Shown here: positions 44,201-53,147 of the stretch, in pieces
Numbering within the stretch: the first letter of the stretch is position 1
How the letters are laid out: each line of letters begins with the position of its first letter
From: DASVDE01 sp963740065
Lineage (GTDB): Bacteria; Actinomycetota; Thermoleophilia; Solirubrobacterales; 70-9
Direction: 5' to 3'
DNA length: 64,000 bases
Assembly: GCA_963740065.1 (NCBI GenBank)
Contig: CAVUCS010000002.1
Coordinates: 124,001 to 188,000, forward strand
Program-made: the position numbers and the translations under genes
The notes under the pieces: generated by a model
Told to the model about the DNA's origin: nothing
The model's database searches: none
What the model saw: the letters and a program-made list of their open reading frames with translations, nothing else

Positions 44201-45059
44201 CGAAGGTCGGGTCGTCGCCGTCGGCGACGCCCCACTCAGGCAGCGCGAAGGGCTTATTGGAGAAGCGCCGATAGATGCCGGTCAGCGCTTTCCAGTCCTG
44301 GTTGTCGGAGTAGTAGTCGGTGCCGACCCAGTCGACGTAGTCGTCCCCGGGATAGAAAAAGCGTGGACGGTTGCGGGGGGCGGTGGGGGAGCCGGCGGGG
44401 AGGGTGCTCCACACCAACGCGACCGGAGCGCGCGGCAGGCCGCCGAGGTCGCTGCGCAGCCGTGGCACGCCCGCCTTGGCCAGACGCGCGTTGATCGCCC
44501 TGCGCTTGCCGCCCCCGTGCACGATCACGTAGATGCGCCTGAAGGCGCGCCTGTACCAGCGCATGGCGTGGTCGCCTCCGCGGGGCTTGCCCGCGCAGTC
44601 GTTGGCGGCGTAGACGTTGAGGCAGCGGTTGGGCTCACCCAGCGGCCGGATGTAAGCGCGCATTCTCTTCGTCCAAAACAGTCTGTTGAGGCGGACCAGA
44701 TAGTCGTCGCCATAGCCCTGGGCAATCGCGCGTGGCGTGATCAGCTCGTGCCCATCGCCGGGGTCGGCGGTGGTGATGTGGAGCATCGGCCGCGCTCGCG
44801 CCGCCTGCCAGCGCTCGATCGACTCCGGGAAGTCCGATCCCCAGGAGCGGAAGCTCTGGATCAACGCCGGGTGCTTTCGCATGATTCTGCTGAGCTCGCC
44901 GAAGTCGGCCGGGTCGCCGGTATCGGATACGCCGAAGAAGACCTTTCTCCCCCGCGGCTGCAACGTCCCGGCGCTCGCGCTCGCCGTGCCCGCCAGACAG
45001 GCGAGAACCGCGGCAAGCAGGCAGGCGACGAAGGCTTTCTCGCGGTAGGCGTAGATCAC
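43980..45059 (-). CDS. secreted GH26-like glycoside hydrolase domain protein
   Basis: This is an exported protein of 359 aa with a signal peptide (residues about 1-30, ending TASASAG). The fold resembles GH26/GH5 barrels: IRPLGEPN holds a plausible acid/base glutamate, DDYVDWVGTDYYS is a typical strand, and ALPEWGVADGDD gives a plausible nucleophile glutamate. Several cysteines may form disulfides. The C terminus after about residue 340 is proline-rich and overlaps the convergent gene. The sugar substrate is unknown; activity is inferred, not certain. Confidence 0.8.
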   Translation of the reverse strand: MIYAYREKAFVACLLAAVLACLAGTASASAGTLQPRGRKVFFGVSDTGDPADFGELSRIMRKHPALIQSFRSWGSDFPESIERWQAARARPMLHITTADPGDGHELITPRAIAQGYGDDYLVRLNRLFWTKRMRAYIRPLGEPNRCLNVYAANDCAGKPRGGDHAMRWYRRAFRRIYVIVHGGGKRRAINARLAKAGVPRLRSDLGGLPRAPVALVWSTLPAGSPTAPRNRPRFFYPGDDYVDWVGTDYYSDNQDWKALTGIYRRFSNKPFALPEWGVADGDDPTFVSRLLTWVDRHPRCKMLVYYQDFGATSSYRLQNNPASLSVVRSWLHSPRFPPFAPSPPKALPPPPGGVAAQAR

Positions 45060-45074
45060 TCGGGGTCCTTCGAC

Positions 45075-45097
45075 CGGAAGGTGTCGAACACCTTCCG
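45075..45097 (-). terminator. hairpin downstream of recQ
   Basis: CGGAAGGTGT pairs with ACACCTTCCG around a three-base loop, ten bases after the recQ stop. There is no T-run on the minus strand, so if it ends transcription it would be of the tail-less type; it might also mark the leader of the next gene. Confidence 0.5.
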
Positions 45098-45106
45098 AAA
45101 ACAGGC

Positions 45107-46666
45107 TCAGGCAGCGATTGTTGCCGTGCCGCCGCCGCCGCTGACGATCCCGAGCACGGAATCGGCGTGTTTGGCGATGAAGCTCGGACCTATCCCTCTT
45201 ATCTCCAGTAGGCGCTCGGGGGTCGACGGCCTCGTCGCGGCAATCGCCCGCAAGGTGCTGTCGTGGGCGATCGTGAAAGCCGGTTTACCGGCGGCCACCT
45301 CTTTGCGCCACGCGCGCAGCGCCTCAAACAGCGGCTCGTCTTCTGGAGAGATGTCGACGGGCGCGGTGGCCTTCGCGCCGCTTCGCTTCGGGCGGATCTG
45401 GATCGTTTCGGGATCCGGCAGCCAGCCTCCGGGGTCGCATACATCGCAGCAGCGACCCTCCGGCCTGGGCGGCGTGGAGTCGCCGAAGTGGCTGAGCAGG
45501 CGCCGTCGCCGGCAGGACTCCGAGTAGACGAACGATTTGACCACCCGGAAGGCGCGCCAACCGCGCTCGTGGGCGACGGCAAGCTCGGGATCTCCGCTGC
45601 GCTGCTCGTTGAAGCGGACCAGGCGGCCGAGGTCGGAGCGCATCGCCAGCAGCGCCGCTCGCGCCGGAAGTCCGTCGCGTCCGGCGCGCCCCGCCTCTTG
45701 GTAGTAGGCCTCGACGCTGGTCGGGATCGTCAGGTGCCAGACCGAGCGGACATCCGCCTTGTCCACTCCCATTCCGAAGGCGTTGGTGGCGACGACGACG
45801 TCCTCCTCTCCGGCCATGAAGCGTCGCTGGGCATCGGTCCGAGCCTCCGGCGACATGCCGGCGTGGTAGGGAACGGCGGCGAGCCCCCCGGCGCGTAGCG
45901 TTTCCGCCACCTCGTCGGTGTCTCTGCGAGTGCCGCAGTAGACGATCGCCGGCCGGTTCTCAGCCTCCGCCAGCCCGTGCTCCAACAGCGCCATCTTGCG
46001 GGCCTTTGCGCCGCGACCTTCGAGCGCGACCACATCGAAGGAGAGGTTAGGTCGGTCGAAGCCGGAGCGGATCATCAGCGGGTCGCGCAGCCCCAGCCGC
46101 TCCACCACTTCGCGCGCCACTTCGGTCGTCGCCGTCGCGGTGCAGGCCATCACCGTCGGGCGCCCCAGCCGCTCCACCACCTCGGGCAGTCGCAGGTAGT
46201 CGGGACGGAAGTCGTGTCCCCACTCCGAGAGGCAATGGGCCTCGTCGATCGCCATCAGGTCGACCCGCCGCTGCGCCACCGCCGCTTGAAACGAAGGCGC
46301 CCCGAAGCGCTCCGGGGAGCAGTAGACGATCCGCGCCGCGCCGCCGCGCACGTCGTCCAACGCGTCCCGCGCGGCCTCGTCGCTCATCCCCGAGGAGATC
46401 ATCGCCACCGGATGCCCCCCGGCTCTGAGTCGGCGCCACTGGTCCGTCATCAGCGCGATCAGCGGCGTGACCACGATCGTCAGGTCTTCGGTTGCCAGGC
46501 CGGGAAGCTGGTAGCAGAGGCTCTTGCCACCGCCGGTGGGCATCACGATCAACGAGTCGCGCCCCGCCAGCCCCGCCTCAACCGCCTCCTTCTGCCCCGG
46601 CCGCCAGTGCTCGAATCCGAGCTTCCCAAGCAGTGCATCGGCACGATCTTCGGCGACGGAAGTCAT
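45107..46666 (-). CDS. recQ: RecQ-family ATP-dependent DNA helicase
   Basis: This is a 519-residue 3'-5' helicase. Motif I is MPTGGGKSLCYQLP, motif II IDEAHCLSEWGHDFRPDY (with the RecQ aromatic loop), motif III TATAT, motif V/VI FGMGVDKADVR and QEAGRAGRDG. A zinc-binding segment (CRRRRLL and CCDVCDP) follows, then an HRDC domain (residues about 440-510) including FEALRAWRKEVAAGKPAF. The winged helix between zinc and HRDC domains seems reduced. It probably acts in recombinational repair. Confidence 0.95.
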   Translation of the reverse strand: MTSVAEDRADALLGKLGFEHWRPGQKEAVEAGLAGRDSLIVMPTGGGKSLCYQLPGLATEDLTIVVTPLIALMTDQWRRLRAGGHPVAMISSGMSDEAARDALDDVRGGAARIVYCSPERFGAPSFQAAVAQRRVDLMAIDEAHCLSEWGHDFRPDYLRLPEVVERLGRPTVMACTATATTEVAREVVERLGLRDPLMIRSGFDRPNLSFDVVALEGRGAKARKMALLEHGLAEAENRPAIVYCGTRRDTDEVAETLRAGGLAAVPYHAGMSPEARTDAQRRFMAGEEDVVVATNAFGMGVDKADVRSVWHLTIPTSVEAYYQEAGRAGRDGLPARAALLAMRSDLGRLVRFNEQRSGDPELAVAHERGWRAFRVVKSFVYSESCRRRRLLSHFGDSTPPRPEGRCCDVCDPGGWLPDPETIQIRPKRSGAKATAPVDISPEDEPLFEALRAWRKEVAAGKPAFTIAHDSTLRAIAATRPSTPERLLEIRGIGPSFIAKHADSVLGIVSGGGGTATIAA

Positions 46667-46708
46667 CCAAGCACCCTAAGCCCGCGCGCGGATGAGCCTC
46701 TCCCCCCA

Positions 46709-46759
46709 CGTTCCGCTGCGAGTTATGACTGCTATGCAGAGATAACTCGCAGCGGAACG
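46709..46759. repeat. 51-bp palindromic repeat, family A variant
   Basis: The outer 18 bp are perfectly paired (arm begins CGTTCCGCTGCGAGTTAT), followed by two mismatches, three pairs and the loop CTATG. Compared with the other copies, GCGACTTAT is GCGAGTTAT here and the opposite arm has changed to match (ATAACTCGC), one compensated base pair. It lies between efeB and recQ, one base from the efeB stop codon. Confidence 0.92.
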
Positions 46760-46760
46760 G

Positions 46761-47987
46761 TTAGGAGAGGAGGGACTCGCCGACGTAGCTGCTGCGCCGC
46801 GCTCCCGGGGGAACCGCGAAGACGGCGCTTCCCACGTGCTTGATGTACTCGTTGAGGGCGTCGGAGGAGCCGAGCCGCCGCTGGATCGCGATGAACTGCC
46901 GCGGATCTCGCTGGAAGGCGATGAAGAAGAGCCCGGCCTCCAGTTCGCCGAGGCTCTCGTCGACTCCGTCGGTGAACGAGTAGCCGCGGCGCAGAATGCG
47001 CTCGCCGCGGTTCGCCGAGGCCGAGGCAAGCCGAACGTGGGCGTCGACCGGGATCGTCGGCTTCCCGCCGCTCGTCTCCTCCAGCGGCAGTGGCTCGAAC
47101 TCGTCCTCGCCGCCCAGCGGCGCGCCGCTGTACTTGCGGCGGCCGATCGTTCCCTCCTGGTCGGCGAGGGGAGAGCGATCCCAGACCTCCAGCAGCATGC
47201 GGATGCGGCGGGTGACCAGGTAGCTGCCGCCCCGCAGCCAGGCCGGCCCTTCGCCTCCGACCCAGACGAAGCGGCGCATCGCCTCGCTGTCCTCGGCGCG
47301 GATGTTGGCGGTGCCGTCCTTGAAGCCCATCAGGTTGCGCGGTGTGTCCTGGGAGCGGCTGGTGGAGGAGGTGCGGCCGAAGCCGAGCTGGGACCAGCGC
47401 ATGACCACCGTGCCGCGGCCGATCCGCGCCAGGTTGCGGACCGCGTGGAAGGCGACCTGGGGATCGTCGGCGCAGGCCTGGACGCAGAGGTCTCCGCCGC
47501 TCTGAGCCGGGTCCAGTTCATCGGCGGGCAGCGGCGGAATCTCCCGCAGCGGCGCCGGCCGGCGCCGTCTCAAGCCCATTCCGCGCTGCTCGAAGAGGCT
47601 CGGGCCGAAGCCGAAAGTGACGGTGAGGCGAGAAGGGAGGAGGCCGACCGTCTCGCCGGTGTCGTCGGGGGGCGCCGGCGGGACGCCGTTCGCGTCGCCG
47701 ACCAACTCCCCGGCGGTCATCTCCGCCGCCGCCGCCGACCACTCCCGCATCAGCCCGCGCAGGTCGCTTCTCCTCGCCCCGTCGACCAGGTCGAAGGCGG
47801 CGAAGTGGAGGCGATCCTGGGCCGCGGTCCCGATCCCCGCCTGGTGGGGGCCGTGGAACGGAACCGAGCCGGTGCCGGCGGCATCCGCCTCAGCGGTCTC
47901 CCGCCCGACCAGGAAGCCGCCGGCGCTGAGCCCGACGCCGGCGACGCCCGCGGTCGTCAGGAGTCGGCGTCGGGTCAGCGGGGTCAC
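46761..47987 (-). CDS. efeB: Tat-exported Dyp-type heme peroxidase (EfeB-like)
   Basis: This is a heme peroxidase (408 aa) of the iron-uptake EfeUOB system. The N terminus has a twin-arginine-like signal (LTRRRLLTTAG) and the protein should be exported folded. The Dyp signature GFKDGTANI is present with the catalytic aspartate, and histidine and arginine ligands lie in the C-terminal half (QFIAIQRRL region). It overlaps efeO by four bases. EfeB is proposed to oxidise ferrous iron or release iron from heme for EfeO and EfeU. Confidence 0.94.
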   Translation of the reverse strand: MTPLTRRRLLTTAGVAGVGLSAGGFLVGRETAEADAAGTGSVPFHGPHQAGIGTAAQDRLHFAAFDLVDGARRSDLRGLMREWSAAAAEMTAGELVGDANGVPPAPPDDTGETVGLLPSRLTVTFGFGPSLFEQRGMGLRRRRPAPLREIPPLPADELDPAQSGGDLCVQACADDPQVAFHAVRNLARIGRGTVVMRWSQLGFGRTSSTSRSQDTPRNLMGFKDGTANIRAEDSEAMRRFVWVGGEGPAWLRGGSYLVTRRIRMLLEVWDRSPLADQEGTIGRRKYSGAPLGGEDEFEPLPLEETSGGKPTIPVDAHVRLASASANRGERILRRGYSFTDGVDESLGELEAGLFFIAFQRDPRQFIAIQRRLGSSDALNEYIKHVGSAVFAVPPGARRSSYVGESLLS

Positions 47988-49111
47988 TGGACTATCTGGG
48001 CCGGGACCTGGGAGAGCGGCTCGGCGAGGGCGTCGATCGCGCGCGCCAGCGCCCGCGTGTCGGCGTTGCTCAGCTCCGTGTAGGGGACGAAGCCGTCGCC
48101 GCGTCGGTAGGGGGCGAGCGCCGCGTAGACCTCGTCGAAGCGACTCTCGATCTCGTCGGCCAGCTCCGGATCCTCCCCCCGCAGCAGAGGTTCCACCGCT
48201 TCGAACGCCGCTTGGGAGCCCTCGACGTTGGCCTCGAAGTCGACCAGGTCGATGTGGGAGTAGCGCTCCTCCTCGCCGGTGATCTTCGAGGCGGAGACTT
48301 CGCCGAGCAGCTCGTTGGCGCCGTTGGCGATCGCCGCTGCCTGCAGCGTGACTGTCCGCGCCTTGACCCGCAGCTCCTTCACGTCAGCCAGCAGGCGGCG
48401 GGCGACGGGGGCCATCCCCGCGGTTGTGTCCTTGACCCACAGCGCCTGTTCGATTTTGTGAAAGCCCGCGAACTCCTCCGCCGGCACGTCGTTGGCGCGG
48501 GCGTCGATCCGGGGGTCCAGCTCACCGAAGGCCTCGGCCACCGGCTCGACCCGCTCGTAGGGGATGCGCGCCGCCGGGTACAGCGCCTTGGCGCGGGCGA
48601 CGTCGCCCGCGATCACGGCGGCGACGAAGGGCTCGGTCGCCGCGACCAGCTCATCGGTGTTGCGCTCGACGTATGCGCGGTAGCGGGCGACCGCCGCGTC
48701 CAACTTCGGGTTGGACTGCGCCGCCCCCGCGCCGGTGACCGTGAGAATGCCCCGCTCTCGCTCGCCGCCGGGGCAGAAGAGAACGTACTTGCCGGCCTTC
48801 AGGTTGAGGGAGAAGCTGCCGGTTTCGCCGTCGTCGAGGTCCTCCGCCTCGGCGAGGATCTGGTCCACGCCCAGCACCTCCAGCTCGCGGACCTTTGCGG
48901 CGCCGGCGTTGGTGACCTCGAAGTTGACGGGGCCGGCGACGACCGTTGCTTCGGCCGGCGAGCAGCCGGCGTCGGTCAACTTGAAGGAGAGGGTGCGGGT
49001 ATCGCTTCCCCCACCGGCGGCGGGGGACTCGTCATCGGAAGAGCCGCAGCCCGAGGCGAGAAGGCCGACCGCGACGAGGGCCGGCAGGGACGAGAACAGG
49101 AGCTTCTTCAC
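47984..49111 (-). CDS. efeO: iron uptake lipoprotein EfeO (cupredoxin plus M75 imelysin-like)
   Basis: This is the exported iron-binding partner of EfeB (375 aa). The lipobox Cys22 (LASGC) anchors it. A cupredoxin-like domain (residues about 40-130, with CSPAEATVVAG and YVLFCPGG) is followed by the M75 domain bearing the GFHKIEQALW motif (HxxE) and the paired IDLVDFEANVEGSQ region. The ATG at 49111 has a perfect GGAGG ribosome site. A perfect 18-bp palindrome lies 17 bases upstream of the start. efeU, the permease, is not adjacent. Confidence 0.94.
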   Translation of the reverse strand: MKKLLFSSLPALVAVGLLASGCGSSDDESPAAGGGSDTRTLSFKLTDAGCSPAEATVVAGPVNFEVTNAGAAKVRELEVLGVDQILAEAEDLDDGETGSFSLNLKAGKYVLFCPGGERERGILTVTGAGAAQSNPKLDAAVARYRAYVERNTDELVAATEPFVAAVIAGDVARAKALYPAARIPYERVEPVAEAFGELDPRIDARANDVPAEEFAGFHKIEQALWVKDTTAGMAPVARRLLADVKELRVKARTVTLQAAAIANGANELLGEVSASKITGEEERYSHIDLVDFEANVEGSQAAFEAVEPLLRGEDPELADEIESRFDEVYAALAPYRRGDGFVPYTELSNADTRALARAIDALAEPLSQVPAQIVQ

Positions 49112-49127
49112 TTATTCCTCCAGGTTG

Positions 49128-49150
49128 AATTAGGGCGCCCTAATTAGGGC
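49128..49150 (-). promoter_or_regulatory. palindromic operator upstream of efeO
   Basis: AATTAGGGCGCCCTAATT (49128-49145) is a perfect 18-bp palindrome. A third half-site, TTAGGGC, follows directly, so three alternating half-sites occupy 21 bases. The TTAGG/CCTAA pattern recalls DtxR/IdeR iron boxes and it sits just upstream of an iron-uptake gene. Iron-repressor binding is an inference from motif and context. Confidence 0.7.
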
Positions 49151-49177
49151 GGCCGAAAACCTAGCAGGATGGTCGGG

Positions 49178-50572
49178 TTACGAGTGTCTTGGCAGCCAGG
49201 GCTCGTACCACTGGCAGATCCCGCGGGTGAGGTCGTTGGCCTGCTTCGGGCCCCAGGTGCCGGGTTCGTAGGGGTGAACCGGGCCGGGCTCGTCGAGCAG
49301 GGGCTGCACTATGCGCCAGGTTTCCTCGACCGCGTCTTCGCGGGTGAAGAGCTGGTCGCGGCCGGCGAGCGCGTCGCTGAGCAGCCGCTCGTAGGGCTCG
49401 GGGTCCTCACCGGGGACTTTCTCGAAGAGGACCTCGAGGTCGGCAGGTTCGAACGCCTCCTCTCCCGCCTGCTTGGCGAATAGGCGCAGCCGCGCGCCGG
49501 GTTCGGGCTCGATCCGGATTGTCAGCTGGTTCTGCTCCGGCAATTTGCCCGGCCCCACGCCCAATCGCGGCGGCCGCTTGAAGACGACGCTCACCTCGGA
49601 GGCCTTGACCGGCAGGCACTTGCCCGCCCGGACGAAGAACGGGACCCCGCTCCAGCGCCAGTTGTCGACCTCAAGCTCGATCGCGGCGTAGGTCTCGGTG
49701 GTCGAGTCGGCGGCCACATCTCTGACCTCGAGGAAGCCGTCGTACTGGCCGCGGACGTAGCGCGCCGGGTCGGCCGTGCGGATTGCCTTGAACAGCTCCA
49801 GCTTCTTGTCCCGCACCGAGTCGGGGTGGTTGCCGGCCGGCGGCTCCATCGCGATCAGCGAGAGCACCTGGAGGGCGTGGTTCTGGATCACGTCGCGCAT
49901 CGCCCCGACCGCGTCGTAAAAGCGCCCGCGGTCATCGACGCCGAAGTTCTCGGCGATCGTCATCTGCACGTGGGAGACGTGCTCGCGGTTCCAGACCGGC
50001 TCCAGCATCGAGTTGGCGAAGCGCAGGTAGGCGATGTCCATCACCGGTTCCTTGCCGAGGTAATGGTCGATCCGCAGGATCTGCTCTTCGGTCAGCACCT
50101 CATGCAGGTCGGCGTTGAGGGATCGCGCCGACTCCAGGTCGTGGCCGAAGGGCTTCTCGATCACCACCCTGGTGTCCTCGGCCAGGCCCGCCGCGCCGAG
50201 GCCGTGCACGACGGTGGCGAAGAGGGACGGCGGAACCTCCAGGTAGAAGACCGGCCGCTTGGCGTCGCCGACGGCGTCGGCGACGCGCTCGAAGGTGGCG
50301 GCATCGGCGTAGTCCCCCTGGACGTAGGAGATGCGGGCCGCGAGGCGGGAAAAGACGTCCTCGTCGGGGTCCTCGATCGTCGCCGCGATCGCCTCGCGGG
50401 CGTGCCCGCGCAGTCGCTCGATGTCCCAGTCGTCGATCGCGACGCCGACGATCGGGCAGTTGAGCATGCCCCGCGCCTCAAGCCGGTACAGCGCCCGGAA
50501 GGTCATTTTCTTCGCCAGGTCCCCGGTGATGCCGAAGATGACGAGCACGTCCGCTGTGGCATCGTCACTCAT
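49178..50572 (-). CDS. zwf: glucose-6-phosphate 1-dehydrogenase
   Basis: This is the first step of the oxidative pentose phosphate pathway (464 aa). The nucleotide-binding start is VIFGITGDLAKK, the conserved catalytic block is LRIDHYLGKEPV, and EKPFGHDLESA and the FVRAGKCLPVKASEV region are typical. The ATG at 50572 gives the usual length; the longer frame upstream runs through a palindrome and is antisense to gnd. It is divergent from gnd-pgl, which encode the next two enzymes, across a 117-base spacer carrying a 55-bp palindrome. Confidence 0.97.
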   Translation of the reverse strand: MSDDATADVLVIFGITGDLAKKMTFRALYRLEARGMLNCPIVGVAIDDWDIERLRGHAREAIAATIEDPDEDVFSRLAARISYVQGDYADAATFERVADAVGDAKRPVFYLEVPPSLFATVVHGLGAAGLAEDTRVVIEKPFGHDLESARSLNADLHEVLTEEQILRIDHYLGKEPVMDIAYLRFANSMLEPVWNREHVSHVQMTIAENFGVDDRGRFYDAVGAMRDVIQNHALQVLSLIAMEPPAGNHPDSVRDKKLELFKAIRTADPARYVRGQYDGFLEVRDVAADSTTETYAAIELEVDNWRWSGVPFFVRAGKCLPVKASEVSVVFKRPPRLGVGPGKLPEQNQLTIRIEPEPGARLRLFAKQAGEEAFEPADLEVLFEKVPGEDPEPYERLLSDALAGRDQLFTREDAVEETWRIVQPLLDEPGPVHPYEPGTWGPKQANDLTRGICQWYEPWLPRHS

Positions 50573-50613
50573 CGCGCTGCAGGCTATCGACCCCTGCCGC
50601 CCCGCCCGCCGAG

Positions 50614-50668
50614 ACCCAGGTGAAACGCATACGCCGGCTATTTCACCGCGTATGCGTTTCACCTGGGT
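50614..50668. repeat. 55-bp palindrome between divergent zwf and gnd
   Basis: This has a perfect 20-bp stem (arm ACCCAGGTGAAACGCATACG) and a 15-base loop in which CGG and CCG can pair, leaving CTATTTCA. TTTCACC occurs both in the loop (50641) and in the right arm (50657). It lies between the starts of zwf and gnd, so it could only act as an operator or RNA leader structure for one or both. Confidence 0.88.
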
Positions 50669-50689
50669 GGTGGCCAGTAGGGTTGGGGC

Positions 50690-51706
50690 ATGGAGCTTGG
50701 GATCGTCGGGCTGGGCCGCATGGGCGCGAACATCGCTCGCCGCTTGATGCGCGATGGCCACCGCTGCGTCGTCTACGACGTCAACCCGGCTGTGGTGAAG
50801 GAGCTCGAGGGGGAGGGGGCCGACGGCGCCGCCTCACTTGAGGAGCTGGCTTCGAAGATGAGCGCTCCGCGCGCCGTCTGGGTGATGGTCCCGGCCGGGG
50901 AGATCACCGAGAAGACGGTCGCCGCGGTTGCCGAGGTCCTCGATGCCGGCGACGCGATCATCGACGGCGGCAACTCCTACTACCGCGACGACATGCGCCG
51001 CGCCGCCGAAGTCGGCGAGAAGGGGATCGACTACATCGACTGCGGCACCAGCGGCGGAGTCTTCGGCCTCGAGCGCGGCTACTGCCTGATGATCGGCGGG
51101 CCGGATGGGGCGGTGCGGCGGCTGGACCCGATCTTTGGGGCGCTCGCCCCGGGCGTCGAGTCGGCCGAGCGCACGCCCGGACGCGGTGGTGACCCGACTC
51201 CGGCCGAGAACGGCTACCTGCACTGCGGTCCAAGCGGCGCTGGGCACTTCGTGAAGATGGTCCACAACGGAATCGAGTACGGGGTGATGGCCGCCTACGC
51301 CGAGGGTCTGAACATCCTCAAGAACGCCAACGCGGGCAAGGTGCAGCGCGAGGCCGACGCCGAGACGGCGCCGCTCGAGAACCCCGAGAACTACCAGTTC
51401 GACATCGACATTCCCGAAGTCGCTGAGGTATGGCGGCGAGGCAGCGTGATCGGCTCCTGGCTACTCGATCTGACCGCCGCGTCGCTGCAGGAGTCATCGG
51501 ACCTCTCGGACTTCTCCGGTCGCGTCTCCGACTCCGGCGAGGGTCGTTGGACCTCGATCGCCGCGATTGAGGAGGGCGTGCCCGCGCCCGTGCTCACCTC
51601 CGCTCTCTATGAGCGGTTCTCCTCACGCGGCCTCGACGACTTCGCCGACAGAGTGCTCTCGGCGATGCGCAAGCAGTTCGGTGGGCACGACGAGAAGAGC
51701 TCGTGA
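50690..51706 (+). CDS. gnd: 6-phosphogluconate dehydrogenase, decarboxylating, GndA-type
   Basis: This enzyme converts 6-phosphogluconate to ribulose 5-phosphate (338 aa, the short bacterial form). The NAD(P) motif is GIVGLGRMGANIARRL, the substrate loop is DGGNSYYRDD, the CGTSGGVFGLERGY segment and the catalytic lysine in GAGHFVKMVHNGIEYG are present. It is followed 19 bases later by pgl. Together with divergent zwf it completes the oxidative branch. Confidence 0.96.
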   Translation: MELGIVGLGRMGANIARRLMRDGHRCVVYDVNPAVVKELEGEGADGAASLEELASKMSAPRAVWVMVPAGEITEKTVAAVAEVLDAGDAIIDGGNSYYRDDMRRAAEVGEKGIDYIDCGTSGGVFGLERGYCLMIGGPDGAVRRLDPIFGALAPGVESAERTPGRGGDPTPAENGYLHCGPSGAGHFVKMVHNGIEYGVMAAYAEGLNILKNANAGKVQREADAETAPLENPENYQFDIDIPEVAEVWRRGSVIGSWLLDLTAASLQESSDLSDFSGRVSDSGEGRWTSIAAIEEGVPAPVLTSALYERFSSRGLDDFADRVLSAMRKQFGGHDEKSS

Positions 51707-51725
51707 AGCGCAAATCGGTGCTCTA

Positions 51726-52397
51726 GTGGGCATCGACCTCGAGGTGGTCGCCGACGATCGCGCGGCCGCTCACCGGGCCGCTGAGTTGATCGCGGAGGCG
51801 GGGCAGGCGGCCGTACGCGAGCGTGGTTTCTTCGCTTTGGCGATGAGCGGTGGGCGGACGCCGTGGGCGATGCTGGCGATCCTCGGCGACAACGAGGAGA
51901 TGCCGTGGGGGGAGACCGAGTTGTTCCAGGTCGACGAGCGGATCGCTTCGCCCGGCAGTCAGGAGCGCAACCTCACTCACATGGTCTTGGGGCTGTCGAT
52001 GGACCATCAGGCTTCTCTGCGCCCGATGCCGGTCACTCAGCGCGACCTCGAGGCGGCGGCGAGCGAGTACGAGTCTCAGCTGCCCGACCCACTCGATCTG
52101 GTTCACCTCGGTCTCGGCGCCGACGGCCACACCGCCTCCCTGGTCCCTGGCGACCCGGTTCTGAAGGTGGACGACCGCCGCGTCGCCTTGACCGAGACTG
52201 CCTATCAGGACCATCGCCGTATGACCCTCACCTATCCGGCGATCGACGCTGCCCGCCAGATCGTCTGGATGGTCACTGGCGAGGAGAAGCGCGACGCGTT
52301 GAGCCGGTTGCTGGACGCCGATGCTTCGATCCCCGCGGGTCGGGTCCGCAACGAGTCGATGACCGTGGTCGCCGACGAAGCCGCCGCGGGCTCCTGA
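51726..52397 (+). CDS. pgl: 6-phosphogluconolactonase
   Basis: This DevB/SOL-type lactonase (223 aa) hydrolyses 6-phosphogluconolactone. Family motifs are FALAMSGGRTPWAML, the VDER block (LFQVDERI) and HLGLGADGHTASLVPGDP, where the histidine is catalytic. The GTG at 51726 was chosen; earlier frame overlaps gnd. It lies in one operon with gnd and converges with the secreted protein gene 19 bases away. Confidence 0.93.
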   Translation: MGIDLEVVADDRAAAHRAAELIAEAGQAAVRERGFFALAMSGGRTPWAMLAILGDNEEMPWGETELFQVDERIASPGSQERNLTHMVLGLSMDHQASLRPMPVTQRDLEAAASEYESQLPDPLDLVHLGLGADGHTASLVPGDPVLKVDDRRVALTETAYQDHRRMTLTYPAIDAARQIVWMVTGEEKRDALSRLLDADASIPAGRVRNESMTVVADEAAAGS

Positions 52398-52416
52398 TTA
52401 GAAGGAAACTTCGCTG

Positions 52417-53103
52417 CTAGGCGGCGATTGAGCAGAGGGTCTTCTGCTCGGCGCCGGCGGCCTTCAGCTTTGCCTTCGCGACTTTGACCGCGTGGCGTGC
52501 CTTGGACTTGCGTCGGTGGGAGCCACTCTTCAATGCCCGTTTCAGCTGCCGCTTGGCCTTGCTGAGCGCAGCTTGGGCCTTAGAAGTGTCGGCCGTCGCC
52601 GTCCGGCATTGCGCCTGAATCGCGGCGGGGGAACTGAACGAGCCTGCCCCGGAGCCCGAGGTTCTTATCGCGTAAGTCTCGTCGAACTGGTCGAACTCTT
52701 CGGTCTCGAGCGAGAGGTAGTACACGCCGGGGTCGAGGGTTTCGTCGAGGGTGTCAAAGCCGTCGTCGAGGAAGCCGTCGGCGGGGAAGACATCGATGCT
52801 GTCGACCTCTGTACCTTCGGAGTCGTCCAGCTCGGCGTAGAGACCACCGCCATCGACGGTCGGGTCGCTGATCGTGAGCTCGACCCGGGAAGCCGGTTTT
52901 GTCACGTAGAAGAAGTAGGTGTCGACGTCGGCGTCGTTCTCGAGGACGCCGCTGTAAGTGGCGCCGGAGGCCAGCGGCCCGTTTGCCGTCTCGAAGCTGT
53001 CGTTTGGCTCCGACTCGGCTTGGGCGATGGAGGCGAAGCAGAGCGCCAGGGTGAGGACGGCGCCGGCGGCGATGGATGCAAGCTTTGAGAGCGTCGAAGT
53101 CAT
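52417..53103 (-). CDS. secreted PPC-domain protein
   Basis: This is an exported protein of 228 residues (ATG at 53103; a GTG at 53109 would add two). The signal peptide ends near AQAES. The mature part begins EPNDSFETANGPLASG, the bacterial pre-peptidase C-terminal domain pattern, with VDTYFFYVTKPASRVELTIS next. The C terminus is a lysine/alanine-rich helix (residues about 165-220) with two cysteines (QCRTA and TLCSI) flanking it, possibly a disulfide-clamped wall-binding helix. The function is unknown. Confidence 0.82.
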   Translation of the reverse strand: MTSTLSKLASIAAGAVLTLALCFASIAQAESEPNDSFETANGPLASGATYSGVLENDADVDTYFFYVTKPASRVELTISDPTVDGGGLYAELDDSEGTEVDSIDVFPADGFLDDGFDTLDETLDPGVYYLSLETEEFDQFDETYAIRTSGSGAGSFSSPAAIQAQCRTATADTSKAQAALSKAKRQLKRALKSGSHRRKSKARHAVKVAKAKLKAAGAEQKTLCSIAA

Positions 53104-53147
53104 GGCCACTGTGATCGGCCAAACTCGCGGAAAGTTGAGCCCGACGA

